Shown here one piece after another: positions 28,795-37,585 of a DNA stretch of 64,000 bases. The notes under the pieces are model-generated. The model was not told the DNA's origin. It saw nothing but the letters and a program-made list of their open reading frames with translations, and made no database searches. Source of the DNA: Gemmatales bacterium (GTDB lineage Bacteria; Planctomycetota; Planctomycetia; Gemmatales; Gemmataceae); NCBI GenBank assembly GCA_026004675.1, contig BPJP01000006.1, positions 1 to 64,000 of the forward strand. The letters are read 5' to 3'. A program made the position numbers and the translations under genes. Numbering within the stretch: position 1 is the stretch's first letter; every line of letters starts with the position of its first letter.

Positions 28795-29360
28795 TGCTCA
28801 CAGTCGAACTCCCCTATCCGCCGTCGATCAATCACTATTGGCGGCGGGTCGGGACGCGGACGCTGATCAGCCGCACGGGAAGACGCTTTCGTCGCCAGGT
28901 CATGGCGATCCTGGCCGGCGAAGGGATCGAGCCGCTGGCCGGACCGCTGGCTGTCGACATCGAGCTTTATCCGCCCGACCGGCGCCGGCGCGACGTCGAT
29001 AACTGCCTCAAGAGCGTGCTCGACGCCCTCGAAACCGCTGGCGCCTACCACGACGATTGCCAGGTGGTCCGGCTCGCCATCGCCAAGTGCCACACCGTGC
29101 CTGGTGGCAAGACCGTGGTCCGCATCAGCGAAGCGGCGACCGTGGCACCTCTGACCGCGGACCCCAAACGGAAAAAGCGAAAGTGTCTCAAGTGCGGCCA
29201 GTGGTTCGATTCGAGCGGACCGGGCAACCGCATCTGCCGCCCCTGCGCCCGGATCAACGCAGGCATCCGCATCACCGAAAAGGAGTTGCGGAGCCAGCGC
29301 GGCGGCAAACGCCGCAATGGCGAACCGATGGCATCGGATGGCGATGTCGACACGAGGTGA
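28794..29360 (+). CDS. rusA: RusA-type Holliday junction resolvase with added zinc ribbon
   Basis: This 188-residue protein has an N-terminal RusA domain: ELPYPPSINHYWR at the start and RRRRDVDNCLKSVLDAL, in which the Asp residues bind metal. After residue about 120 a CLKCGQWFDSSGPGNRICRPC zinc ribbon is added, followed by a basic tail. RusA cuts recombination junctions. The extra zinc ribbon may add DNA binding. It lies between DUF669 and an SF2 helicase. Confidence 0.85.
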   Translation: MLTVELPYPPSINHYWRRVGTRTLISRTGRRFRRQVMAILAGEGIEPLAGPLAVDIELYPPDRRRRDVDNCLKSVLDALETAGAYHDDCQVVRLAIAKCHTVPGGKTVVRISEAATVAPLTADPKRKKRKCLKCGQWFDSSGPGNRICRPCARINAGIRITEKELRSQRGGKRRNGEPMASDGDVDTR

Positions 29361-29371
29361 AGCTCGGAGGG

Positions 29372-31069
29372 ATGATGCAACTTCGCCCGTACCAGCACGA
29401 AGCGATCGCAGCTGTCTATGAGCATCTGCGCCAGCGCGACGACAACCCCTGCGTCGTCATCCCGACCGCCGGGGGCAAGACGCCGGTGATGGCGTCGATC
29501 TGCAAGGACGCCGTCGGGCTGTGGCAGGGCCGCGTGCTGATTTTGGCGCATGTCAAGGAGCTGCTCGAGCAGGCCGCCGACAAGCTGAAGAAGGTCTGCC
29601 CCGACGTCCGCTTCGGCATCTACTCGGCCGGTCTCAAGCGGCGCGACACCGAGCACGCCGTGATCATCGCCGGCATCCAATCGGTCTACAAGAGAGCTTG
29701 CGAGCTGGACGCTTTCGATCTTGTCATCATCGACGAAGCGCACATGATCGCGCCCGAGGGCGACGGCATGTACCGCCGCTTCCTGGCCGATGCCAAGGCG
29801 GTCAACCCCAACGTGCGGATCATCGGCTTCACGGCCACGCCATTCCGGTTGAAGACCGGGCCGATCTGCACGCTGGACGGGTTTCTCAACCACATTTGCT
29901 ACGAGGTCGGCGTGCGCGAGCTGATCGTCCAGGGTTACTTGTGCCCATTGGTGACCAAGGCGGGGGCAAGCAGGGCCGACTTCGATCGGCTGCATGTGCG
30001 GGCCGGCGAGTTCGTGGCCGACGAAGTCGAAGACCTGATGGACGATGACCAACTCGTCGAGGCCGCCTGTCGCGAGGTCGTCCAGTACACGCAGGACCGC
30101 CAGGCAGTCTTGGTCTTCGCCAGCGGGATCAAGCACGGCCGGCACATCGTCCGCGTACTGCGCGAGAAGCACGGCATCGAGTGCGGCTTCGTCACCGGCG
30201 GAACACCGATCAAGGAGCGTGAAATGATTCTTGGTCGCTTTCGACGCGGCGAATTGAAGTATCTGTGCAATGTCAACGTGCTCACGACCGGCTTCGACGC
30301 GCCATACATCGACTGCGTGGTCCTGCTGCGGCCGACCATGTCGCCAGGCCTGTACTACCAGATGGTCGGGCGTGGCTTCCGGCTGCATCCGGGCAAACAG
30401 AACTGCCTGGTGCTCGACTTCGGCGGCAATGTCCTGCGGCACGGGCCGGTGGATGCTATCACAGCGCCCGGCAAGCAGCGACAAGGAGACGGTCCGGTGC
30501 CGGCGAAGCAGTGTCCCGAGTGCAACTCGGTAATCGCCGCTGGCTATGCCCGCTGCCCCGATTGCGGCTACGAGTTCCCGCCGCCTGAGCGGCAAAAGCA
30601 TGAGGCCAAGGCGAGCGACGCCGGCATCCTCTCCGGCCAGGCGACCACGACCCGCTACCAGGTGCACGACGTGTGCTACAGCGTGCACAGCAAACGCGGC
30701 GCTGGCGAGGATGCGCCCAAGACGATGCGCGTCGACTACCGGGTCGGCTGGCATGACTACAAGTCGGAATGGGTCTGCTTCGAGCATTCGGGATACGCGC
30801 GGCACAAGGCTGTCCAGTGGTGGAAAGAGCGGTCGCAGGTGCCGGTGCCGGAGACAGCCGAGGAGGCCGTCGACCTGGCCGAGGTCGGCCATCTGGCACC
30901 GACGCGAGCGATCACCGTCCGCAGCGTCGCCGGCGAGAAATTCGACCGCATCATCGGCTACGAGCTGGGCGAGATGCCGCCGGTGCCGGACGAAAGCTGG
31001 TGGACCGAAGAGGATGTCGACTTCCCGTTTGGGGCCAATGCTGTCAGCGCAGAGGAGGTGCCCTGGTGA
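29372..31069 (+). CDS. SF2 DEAH-type helicase of the phage replication block
   Basis: Two ATGs (29,372 and 29,375) follow GGAGG; the second has the better spacing. The protein has about 565 residues: LRPYQHEAI, IPTAGGKTPVM (motif I), IIDEAHMIAP (motif II), GFTATPFR (motif III) and QMVGRGFRLHPGK (motif VI). A CPECN to CPDCGYEF zinc ribbon lies near residue 380, and a charged C-terminal domain follows. It probably unwinds phage DNA in replication or recombination. It overlaps the next GTG by four bases. Confidence 0.88.
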   Translation: MMQLRPYQHEAIAAVYEHLRQRDDNPCVVIPTAGGKTPVMASICKDAVGLWQGRVLILAHVKELLEQAADKLKKVCPDVRFGIYSAGLKRRDTEHAVIIAGIQSVYKRACELDAFDLVIIDEAHMIAPEGDGMYRRFLADAKAVNPNVRIIGFTATPFRLKTGPICTLDGFLNHICYEVGVRELIVQGYLCPLVTKAGASRADFDRLHVRAGEFVADEVEDLMDDDQLVEAACREVVQYTQDRQAVLVFASGIKHGRHIVRVLREKHGIECGFVTGGTPIKEREMILGRFRRGELKYLCNVNVLTTGFDAPYIDCVVLLRPTMSPGLYYQMVGRGFRLHPGKQNCLVLDFGGNVLRHGPVDAITAPGKQRQGDGPVPAKQCPECNSVIAAGYARCPDCGYEFPPPERQKHEAKASDAGILSGQATTTRYQVHDVCYSVHSKRGAGEDAPKTMRVDYRVGWHDYKSEWVCFEHSGYARHKAVQWWKERSQVPVPETAEEAVDLAEVGHLAPTRAITVRSVAGEKFDRIIGYELGEMPPVPDESWWTEEDVDFPFGANAVSAEEVPW

Positions 31070-33180
31070 GGCCGACCCATCTGGCCGCCGCTGCACTTCG
31101 CTATGCCGAGGCGGGCTATCCGGTCTTCCCGTGCGCGCCGGGCGGCAAATCGCCGTTGACTGAACATGGCTTCCACGATGCGACGACGGACGCCGAGCAG
31201 ATCGAACGCTGGTGGGCGCAGCATCCCAGTGCCAACATCGGCATCCCGACCGCCGGGCTGCTCGTGCTCGACATTGACGGCTCAGGGAACTCCTGGCCGA
31301 GTGATCCCGACGAAGCGGCGGACCTCGCTTCGGCCGGGGCTATCGCGTTGACTCCCCGCGGCGGGCGGCACGTCGTCTTTCGCCGACCTGATGGCAAAGC
31401 GTGGAAGTGCTCGACGGGCAAGCTGGCTCCAGGCGTCGATATCCGTACCGACGGCGGCTACATCGTCGTGCCGCCCAGCCGGACCGCGCAGGGCGAATAC
31501 CGCTGGGTCGAAGGAATGGAATTGGATCAGCCCGCCAACCGGCTTGCCGAGCCGCCGGCATGGCTCGTCCAGGAACTCGACTCCCTGGCGACGGCGTCTC
31601 GCCCGTCGGCCAACGGAACGCCTCGAACGATCGGCAATGCGATCCCGCAAGGCCAACGCAATGCCGCGCTGGCCCGTCTGGCGGGGTCGATGCGGCGTGT
31701 CGGCATGTCCGCTGCCGAGATCGGAGCGGCGTTGCTCCAGGTCAACCGCGACCGTTGCGCGCCGCCGCTGCCGATGCGTGAAGTGGAAACCATTGCCGCG
31801 AGCATCGCTAAGCGCGAACCCGATTCGGTGTCGGTTGCCCTCGTGGAGAACCACTTCGGGCAGATGTACGCCGAGAGGCTCGATGACGACGACACAGCCG
31901 AAAACGCCGACCCGGGACCGGTACCGGACCAACTATTGCATGTGCCCGGCTTTGTCGACGAAGTCATGCACTACACCCTGGACACAGCGCCTTATCCGGA
32001 ACCGGTGCTGGCCTTCGCCGGCGCCTTGGCGCTGCAGGCGTTTCTGGCCGGCCGCAAGGTCCGCGATGCCATGGACAACCGCACCAACCTGTACATCCTC
32101 AGCCTGGCCAACTCGGGTGTCGGCAAGGACCACGCCCGCAAAGTCAACGCCCGTATTCTTCTCGCGGCGGGCTTGGCCGACGGCCTGGGCACGTCGTTCG
32201 CCAGCGGCGAAGGGATCGAGGACCGCCTCTTCGCTCAGCCGGCGACCCTCTTTCAGGTCGATGAGATCGATGGCCTGCTCTTGCGAGTCAGTCAGGCGAA
32301 GGACGCCCGGCACGAGCAGATCGTCTCCATGCTGCTGCAGATGTACTCCGCCGCCTCGACGATGTACGTCATGCGGGCTAAGGCGGGGCGGGAACGGTCG
32401 GTAATCGACCAGCCGTGCCTGTGCCTGTTCGGTACGGCCGTGCCCAAGCACTTTTACGAATCGCTGTCGGCACGCCTGCTGACCAACGGCTTTTTGGCGC
32501 GGCTCTTGATCCTGGAATGCCGGCGCCGGGGTGCCGGCCGGGACGACACGCAACGGCCGCTTCCCGAATCGATCATCGCCGCCGCCCGCTGGTGGGCCGA
32601 CTTCCGACCGGGAGGCAACCTCGGCGACGAACATCCCAAACCCCGACTGGTGTCGCACACGTCCGAAGCCGAGGCAGCGTTCCGCGAACTCCGCTTGCGA
32701 GCGGAAGCAGAATACGACCGGGCACAGGACCGGAACGACCCGGCGGCAATGGCCATCTGGGCTCGCGCCTACGAACAGGCTCGGCGATTGGCGCTCATCT
32801 ATGCTTGCAGCGTTTGCCGCCAGCAGCCGCAAATCAGCGCTGAGGCTGCCAGCTGGGCCGGCGCTTTCATCGACCACCACGTCCGTCGCATGCTCTTCAT
32901 GGCCAGTCGCTATGCCAGCGAAAACGACTTCGACGCCAAGCGCAAGCGGCTTCTGGAAGTGCTGGCGCAATGGCGGGAGCAGAATGGCGACGCGTGGATG
33001 CCGTTCTGGAGGATCAACCGCAAGCTGCCGTGGAGCACTCGGGAGCATGAAGAAGTACGGCAGACGTTGGTGGAACAGCGGCTGATCGAGGTGCACACGG
33101 TCCTGAACGGAGGCCGAGGCCGACCGGGACTGGCCTATCGCCTGCTCGATTCGGTCGACAGCGAGGAGGAGTCATCGTGA
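31066..33180 (+). CDS. Primase-polymerase fused to DUF3987-type helicase
   Basis: A GTG start with GAGGAGG upstream gives 704 residues. The N-terminal archaeo-eukaryotic primase-polymerase domain shows YAEAGYPVFPCAPGGKSPL, the metal motif LVLDIDGSG and LTPRGGRHVVF. The C-terminal ATPase part has LANSGVGKDHARK (Walker A) and FQVDEIDGLLL (Walker B). A winged-helix-like end completes it. Such proteins prime and unwind phage or plasmid DNA. The iteron-like array lies directly downstream. Confidence 0.88.
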   Translation: MRPTHLAAAALRYAEAGYPVFPCAPGGKSPLTEHGFHDATTDAEQIERWWAQHPSANIGIPTAGLLVLDIDGSGNSWPSDPDEAADLASAGAIALTPRGGRHVVFRRPDGKAWKCSTGKLAPGVDIRTDGGYIVVPPSRTAQGEYRWVEGMELDQPANRLAEPPAWLVQELDSLATASRPSANGTPRTIGNAIPQGQRNAALARLAGSMRRVGMSAAEIGAALLQVNRDRCAPPLPMREVETIAASIAKREPDSVSVALVENHFGQMYAERLDDDDTAENADPGPVPDQLLHVPGFVDEVMHYTLDTAPYPEPVLAFAGALALQAFLAGRKVRDAMDNRTNLYILSLANSGVGKDHARKVNARILLAAGLADGLGTSFASGEGIEDRLFAQPATLFQVDEIDGLLLRVSQAKDARHEQIVSMLLQMYSAASTMYVMRAKAGRERSVIDQPCLCLFGTAVPKHFYESLSARLLTNGFLARLLILECRRRGAGRDDTQRPLPESIIAAARWWADFRPGGNLGDEHPKPRLVSHTSEAEAAFRELRLRAEAEYDRAQDRNDPAAMAIWARAYEQARRLALIYACSVCRQQPQISAEAASWAGAFIDHHVRRMLFMASRYASENDFDAKRKRLLEVLAQWREQNGDAWMPFWRINRKLPWSTREHEEVRQTLVEQRLIEVHTVLNGGRGRPGLAYRLLDSVDSEEESS

Positions 33181-33184
33181 CCGA

Positions 33185-33337
33185 TTATTGCCATTTATTG
33201 CCGAATAATTGCGCTGGCGTAAGCTCTCGTGGACCAAGAGGTTACCTATTTATTGCTTTATTGCGCTGGGGGTGTATCGCGCAGGCGAAAAAGGGCCGGC
33301 GCGAGAGGGGGCGCAAAAATGCAATAAATGCAATAAT
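33185..33337 (+). repeat. Iteron-like TTTATTGC array, candidate replication origin
   Basis: This AT-rich gap behind the primase-polymerase holds TTATTGCC at 33,185, TTTATTGC at 33,194, 33,249 and 33,257 (the last two in tandem), and the inverse GCAATAAA at 33,321 and GCAATAAT at 33,330. A degenerate AATAATTGC lies at 33,204. ATTGCGCTGG occurs at 33,208 and 33,260. ACCAAGAGGTTAC is repeated at 33,233 and 33,366. Repeated short motifs beside a primase suggest an origin. The whole gap is 33,181-33,498. Confidence 0.55.
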
Positions 33338-33498
33338 TCTTTTTTTTCTGTTTATCATCTTGCACACCAAGAGGTTACGTCAACAGCCCAACTAGGTACT
33401 TCCAGCGCAAAAAAGGCGCAAAAACCGCCGCGGGAACAGCCGCCATTGCGAGCACAGTTTTATTTCGTTGTCCGAATTTTTCCACGGAGCAGAGAACC

Positions 33499-34824
33499 AT
33501 GAAGATCACCCTTCGCAAGCTCGCCGACATCAAGCCCTACGACAACAATCCGCGGCACAACGATGACGCCGTGGATGCCGTGGCCGCGTCGATCCGCGAG
33601 TTCGGCTTTCGCCAGCCCATCGTGGTCGATACTGATGGCGTCATCATCGTCGGCCACACCCGCTACAAGGCGGCACAGAAGCTCAGCCTCGAAAAGGTGC
33701 CGGTCCATGTGGCGACGGAATTGACACCCGAGCAGATCAAGGCTTACCGCATCGCCGACAACAAGACCAACGAACTGTCCGACTGGGACTACGATCTTCT
33801 GCCGATCGAGCTGGGCGAGTTGCAGGCGCTGGACTACGATCTCGGCCTGCTCGGCTTCGACCAGGACGAGCTGGCCAAACTGCTCGATCCCGGCGTCAAG
33901 CAGGGGCTGTGCGACCCCGACGAGGCGCCCGAGCCGCCCGACGAAGCGACCACGCAGCCTGGCGACCTGTGGATTCTCGGCGAGCATCGCCTGCTCTGCG
34001 GCGACGCCGGCAAGACCGAAGATGTGGACCACCTCTTGGACGGAGCGGCCATCCACCTGGTCAACACCGACCCGCCCTACAACGTCAAGGTCGAGCCGCG
34101 GTCGAGCACCGCCATTGCCGCCGGGCTCAGCTCGCACCCGAACCTGTCGCAAAAGATGCACCACCAGTCGTTCGACGTGGCCCGCGGCGTCACCGACCCG
34201 GCCAAGGCCCGCAAGAAGATGCGGCCCAAGGACAGGCCGCTGGCCAACGACTTCGTTTCGGAAGATACGTTCGACGAGATGTTGCACGCCTGGTTCGGTC
34301 AGATCGCTCGCGTGCTCGAACCCGGCCGGTCGTTCTACATCTGGGGCGGCTATGCCAACCTCGGCAACTATCCGCCGGTGCTGAAAGCCTGCGGCCTGTA
34401 CTTCAGCCAGGGCATCGTCTGGGACAAGCAGCATCCGGTGCTGACGCGGAAGGACTACATGGGTTGCTTCGAGCTGGCCTTCTACGGCTGGCGAGAAGGG
34501 GCCGGCCACCAGTTCTTCGGTCCCAACAACGCCACCGACCTGTGGCATGTCAAGAAGGTCAACCCGCAGAACATGATCCATCTGACCGAGAAGCCCGTCG
34601 AGCTGGCGGTGCGGGCCATCCAGTACTCGTCGCGGCCGGGAGAGAACGTGCTGGACCTGTTCGGGGGCAGCGGCTCGACGCTGATCGCGGCCGAGCAGAC
34701 CGGCCGCAGGGCGTTCCTGATGGAACTCGACCCGCTCTATGCCGACGTCATCGTCCAGCGTTTCGAGAAGTTCACCGGTCAGAAGGGCGAACGCATTCCT
34801 GCACCAGAGGAGGCCAAAACATGA
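33499..34824 (+). CDS. ParB-N / adenine or cytosine-N4 DNA methyltransferase fusion
   Basis: This 441-residue protein begins with a ParB/Srx-like domain (ITLRKLADIKPYDNNPR, VVDTDGVIIVGHTRYKAA). A DNA methyltransferase domain with NTDPPYNVK (motif IV) starts near residue 190 and ends with VLDLFGGSGSTLIAAEQTGR (motif I), so the beta-type order is visible. Such fusions are common in phages and may protect phage DNA from host restriction. It overlaps the DUF1937 start by four bases. Confidence 0.88.
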   Translation: MKITLRKLADIKPYDNNPRHNDDAVDAVAASIREFGFRQPIVVDTDGVIIVGHTRYKAAQKLSLEKVPVHVATELTPEQIKAYRIADNKTNELSDWDYDLLPIELGELQALDYDLGLLGFDQDELAKLLDPGVKQGLCDPDEAPEPPDEATTQPGDLWILGEHRLLCGDAGKTEDVDHLLDGAAIHLVNTDPPYNVKVEPRSSTAIAAGLSSHPNLSQKMHHQSFDVARGVTDPAKARKKMRPKDRPLANDFVSEDTFDEMLHAWFGQIARVLEPGRSFYIWGGYANLGNYPPVLKACGLYFSQGIVWDKQHPVLTRKDYMGCFELAFYGWREGAGHQFFGPNNATDLWHVKKVNPQNMIHLTEKPVELAVRAIQYSSRPGENVLDLFGGSGSTLIAAEQTGRRAFLMELDPLYADVIVQRFEKFTGQKGERIPAPEEAKT

Positions 34825-35264
34825 TCTATCTGGCCAGTCCATATTCGCACGACGATCCGACCGTTTGTGAGCAGCGCTATCGCGACGCCTGCCGGGCGGT
34901 TGCAGGCCTCTTGCACCAAGGCCTGCCGGCTTTTTCGCCGATCGTCCACAGCCATCCGCTGGTGGGGTACGGCCTCCCGGCGGATTGGTCGTTCTGGCAG
35001 CGCTACGACCGCGAGTTGCTGGCGCGTTGCGACGAGGTGGTCGTGTTGATGCTCGAAGGTTGGGAGGAGAGCGTCGGTGTGCGGGAAGAAGTTCGGATCG
35101 CGCGGGAGCTGGGCAAGCCGGTGCGGTGTCTGGACTCGGGGTTGGCCAACGTTTCGCCCACGTTGGCCCGTGTCGCGTCCGGCGAGGCCGAGGCGTACCG
35201 AGCGTCAAACCAGGCGGCTTCGACACCCACGGCGGCCGAGGGCGCAAACGAGGAGTCGCGATGA
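34821..35264 (+). CDS. DUF1937 protein (nucleoside deoxyribosyltransferase-like)
   Basis: This 147-residue protein starts IYLASPYSHDDPTV, typical of DUF1937 and nucleoside 2-deoxyribosyltransferase-like folds. It continues with FSPIVHSHPLV and a GWEESVGVREEVRIARELGKPV block. The enzyme may act on nucleotides or modified bases; the reaction is unknown. It is translationally coupled to the methyltransferase, which suggests a shared DNA-modification role. Confidence 0.75.
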   Translation: MIYLASPYSHDDPTVCEQRYRDACRAVAGLLHQGLPAFSPIVHSHPLVGYGLPADWSFWQRYDRELLARCDEVVVLMLEGWEESVGVREEVRIARELGKPVRCLDSGLANVSPTLARVASGEAEAYRASNQAASTPTAAEGANEESR

Positions 35265-35286
35265 GAATCGAGGCGACCAACGAGAA

Positions 35287-35307
35287 GAGACCCGGCCTGC
35301 GGGTCTC
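35287..35307. terminator. Hairpin between convergent genes
   Basis: GAGACCCG (35,287-35,294) and CGGGTCTC (35,300-35,307) form a perfect 8-bp stem with a five-base loop. It lies between the convergent stops at 35,264 (plus) and 35,334 (minus). It could end transcription from either side, although no T-run follows. Confidence 0.5.
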
Positions 35308-35333
35308 GTGGGCGATGCGGTTGTCGGGTCTGG

Positions 35334-35666
35334 TCAGTCCTTCGGCGCATTCGGATCGTAGATGGTGCCGCAGCTCTCGCAGCGGACCAGGTCGTCATCG
35401 ACCCAGATCAGGCGGTCGATGTCGTCCTCGCCGCAGCGTGGACAGGCATGAGGCGGCGCGTCGGTGTCTCGCGCTCGGCACAGATCGAAGATGGCCAGAG
35501 CCGCCAGCAGGCCGACCAGGCGATGTTCGTGTTCGGGCGGTCGGCCGGCAGCGCAATCGCGGAAGAACCCGACCAGGTCGCCGCCAGGCATGGTGGCGAG
35601 GAGCTCGCGGGCCTCGGCTCGCATCTGGTCGATTTCGGCAGTCATTTTCAACAGGTCGCGGTCCAT
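35334..35666 (-). CDS. Small zinc-ribbon protein
   Basis: This 110-residue protein has a helical N-terminus (MDRDLLKMTAEIDQMRAEARELL) and a C-terminal zinc ribbon (CPRCGEDD to RCESCGTIYD). It is last in a four-gene minus-strand set that runs against the phage early genes. Zinc-ribbon proteins of this size often bind DNA or proteins. No specific family is recognised. Confidence 0.6.
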   Translation of the reverse strand: MDRDLLKMTAEIDQMRAEARELLATMPGGDLVGFFRDCAAGRPPEHEHRLVGLLAALAIFDLCRARDTDAPPHACPRCGEDDIDRLIWVDDDLVRCESCGTIYDPNAPKD

Positions 35667-35686
35667 GGGAAGGTCCTCCGTTTAGC

Positions 35687-36064
35687 TCAGAAGCCAGGTG
35701 GCGGCGACGACGCATCGGGTCTCTCGCTCGCCACGTGGGCCAGGTAGTGGAACTCGGTCATCGCGTCTTCATAGAGCGTGGCCGTGGCGGGATACGACCG
35801 CCGGCCGCGCGTTTCGAGACAGCCTCGGTCCTTGAGGAAGTCGAGGGCGACGGAGATTTGCGTTGTCGGCAGATCGGCAAGCATGTCCCACAACTCTTGC
35901 GTGGTGACGCCTTCGGCTGCCCGCTCTTCGGCGGCGAACGCGACCTGCTCGAGCACCTCGAGCGTGCAATGATGGGTGTAACCACGGCCGTCGGGGAACC
36001 GCACGTGGCGGGCCAGTCGGCCGCGGAACACTTCGAACTCGACCTCGCGTTGTGTTCGTCGCAT
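35687..36064 (-). CDS. Small winged-helix-like protein
   Basis: This 125-residue protein contains a predicted winged helix (GVTTQELWDMLADLPTTQISVALDFLKDRGCLETRGRR). It lies 3 bases after the HARE-HTH gene in the minus-strand operon. A transcription-control role is likely. Family assignment is uncertain. Confidence 0.6.
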   Translation of the reverse strand: MRRTQREVEFEVFRGRLARHVRFPDGRGYTHHCTLEVLEQVAFAAEERAAEGVTTQELWDMLADLPTTQISVALDFLKDRGCLETRGRRSYPATATLYEDAMTEFHYLAHVASERPDASSPPPGF

Positions 36065-36067
36065 GGT

Positions 36068-36460
36068 CTAGCCTCCCAGGTTGGCCGAGGCGAATTTGCC
36101 GCGTTCGGTCTTTTGGAAACGGGCCTGGTCGCCTTTGTGAGTGATCTCGCGAAGGATGGCGGCGTAAAGCGTGGCGTGAGGCGTCTTGCCAGCTGGGCTG
36201 GCCCAAAGCCCCTTGCTCGCCATCGCCTCGATCAGCTCCTTGCAGGTCATCGCCTGGCCGGTTTCGGCCAGCACCTGGGCGGCGGCGTCGATGGCGCTGA
36301 GCTTCCTCGGCTTGGCGTCAGCCTTGGCCTTCGGAGGCGTGGCGTCCTTCGGCGTTTTGGCGCTGGCCGCCGCCTTGGTCTTGGCGGTCCGGGTCGCCTT
36401 GGCCTTGGAGGCCTTCTTGGCGGTAGCCGGCGGGTTCTTGGTGATCTTCTTCGTCGACAT
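36068..36460 (-). CDS. Histone H1-like tail fused to a HARE-HTH domain
   Basis: The start is the ATG preceded by GAGGAG seven bases upstream, giving 130 residues. Residues 1-55 are Lys/Ala/Thr-rich like histone H1. The C-terminal 75 residues form a HARE-HTH domain (IDAAAQVLAETGQAMTCKELIEAM, then KTPHATLYAAILREI). Such proteins occur in planctomycetes and may compact or mark DNA. It is the second gene of the minus-strand operon. Confidence 0.75.
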   Translation of the reverse strand: MSTKKITKNPPATAKKASKAKATRTAKTKAAASAKTPKDATPPKAKADAKPRKLSAIDAAAQVLAETGQAMTCKELIEAMASKGLWASPAGKTPHATLYAAILREITHKGDQARFQKTERGKFASANLGG

Positions 36461-36556
36461 GGTTCTTCTCCTCGTTGGAGGTTGCGATGGTTTGGCTGCC
36501 ATCATCAGGCGGCGGGAACCACCCGCCACGACGCCCGAACGGGCGTTTCGGCTTCG

Positions 36557-36763
36557 CTAGTCGACCTCGTTCTCGAACTCCGAGAACAGAATGAACTCGT
36601 CGCGTTTCCAGACTTCGATGCCGTACTCGGTTTCGACCTCGTATTCGAACCAGCCGATCTCCGGGGCGAACGCGAAGCCGTTTACGATGTACCCCGGCTC
36701 GCCATCGGTGATGTTGAGCACGCGAGTACCATTTGGGACATAGGAGTATTTCGTCGTGTGCAT
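36557..36763 (-). CDS. Small acidic protein of unknown function
   Basis: This 68-residue protein starts after an AAAGGAGAAA ribosome site. It is beta-rich and acidic (TRVLNITDGEPGYIVNGFAF, FEYEVETEYGIEVW). It is first in the minus-strand operon and faces the terminase-side genes across a 119-base divergent gap. The family is not recognised. Confidence 0.55.
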   Translation of the reverse strand: MHTTKYSYVPNGTRVLNITDGEPGYIVNGFAFAPEIGWFEYEVETEYGIEVWKRDEFILFSEFENEVD

Positions 36764-36882
36764 CGCTGTTTCTCCTTTCGGGACAATGGGTTGCGACTGC
36801 GATCCCTCAGACAGTTACGTCGGGGTTGGCAACGCATCAAGCGAAGTTCGAGCAGATTTTTGAAGATTTTTCACAGGGCGAG

Positions 36883-37104
36883 ATGATGGCCGAAATGGGC
36901 AACGCGACTCCGGGCAGGTTGAATCCGAATGCTTTGACGCTGGCCGACGCCGCCCGGCTGCTGGCCAAGGCGGGCGGCTGGGAGATCACCAAAGAGATGA
37001 TCGAAGCCGATATCGACGCTGGGGCGCCGACCAACGCCGACGGCACGATCAACCTGGTCCACTACGCCGCCTGGCTGGTGAAGGGAATGGGACGTGGCGA
37101 TTGA
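36883..37104 (+). CDS. Small phage protein upstream of terminase
   Basis: Starting at the ATG pair at 36,883, this 73-residue protein reads LNPNALTLADAARLLAKAGGWEITKEMIEADIDAGAP, a helix-turn-helix-like segment. Its end (NLVHYAAWLVKGM) resembles the N-terminal part of the next protein. It may be a small terminase-like or DNA-binding packaging protein. It overlaps the next GTG by 11 bases. Confidence 0.5.
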   Translation: MMAEMGNATPGRLNPNALTLADAARLLAKAGGWEITKEMIEADIDAGAPTNADGTINLVHYAAWLVKGMGRGD

Positions 37105-37585
37105 CCCGAGACGAGTGCGGCCGAGCGAGCTGTGCCGGCTCTTGAACTCGACGCCGCTGGGTGAGGTGATCAATGAGCGCCAGCTCCACCGCCATCGCAC
37201 GCGGGCCGGGCTGCGGATCGGCGATGCCCGGCACGTCGATCTGCTACGCTACACGGCCTGGCTGGTCCACATCCGGCATGCGCCCAGGCCCGAACCGGAA
37301 GGCGATCCCTACGAAACGCTCAAGGCCCGGGCCCGGGCCCGCAACATCGCCCTGTCGTTGGCTGGCCGGGACATCGGAGAACTGCCGGAGGTCGTCAACC
37401 CGGAGCGGAAGGCGAAGGCCGCCTCCGATTTCCGGTTCTTTTGCGAGCAGTACTTTCCGCTGACCTTCCATCTCCCCTGGTCTGCCGACCACCTCAAGGT
37501 CATCGGCAAGATCGAAGAAGCGGTGCTCGAGACCAAGCACCAGAGCCAGGGGCCGATCATTCCGAGAGCAAAACACAGCGGATAG
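37094..37585 (+). pseudogene. Terminase large subunit, 3' truncated
   Basis: From a GTG start about 150 residues read like the N-terminus of a phage terminase: a DNA-binding-like start, then VVNPERKAKAASDFRFFCEQYFP and FHLPWSADHLKVIGKIEEAVLE. The ATPase and nuclease domains that should follow are missing. Near 37,556 the sequence passes into the stop of a host-like gene on the other strand. The remaining PRAKHSG residues are junction sequence. Packaging by this copy would not work. Confidence 0.65.

Noticed and set aside
29045..31096. A 683-codon minus-strand open frame
   Set aside because: It is the mirror of the RusA and SF2 helicase genes, which carry clear motifs. GC-rich DNA yields long antisense frames.
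33177..33395. A 72-codon open frame in the AT-rich gap
   Set aside because: It has no good ribosome site and its sequence is explained by the repeated TTTATTGC motifs.
35261..35333. A short plus-strand frame starting at the DUF1937 stop
   Set aside because: The ATG overlaps the stop, but the product is short, contains the hairpin and continues antisense to the zinc-ribbon gene.
34985..36886. A 633-codon plus-strand open frame
   Set aside because: It runs antisense to four minus-strand genes that have good ribosome sites and domains. Its translation is low-complexity and Arg/Gly-rich.
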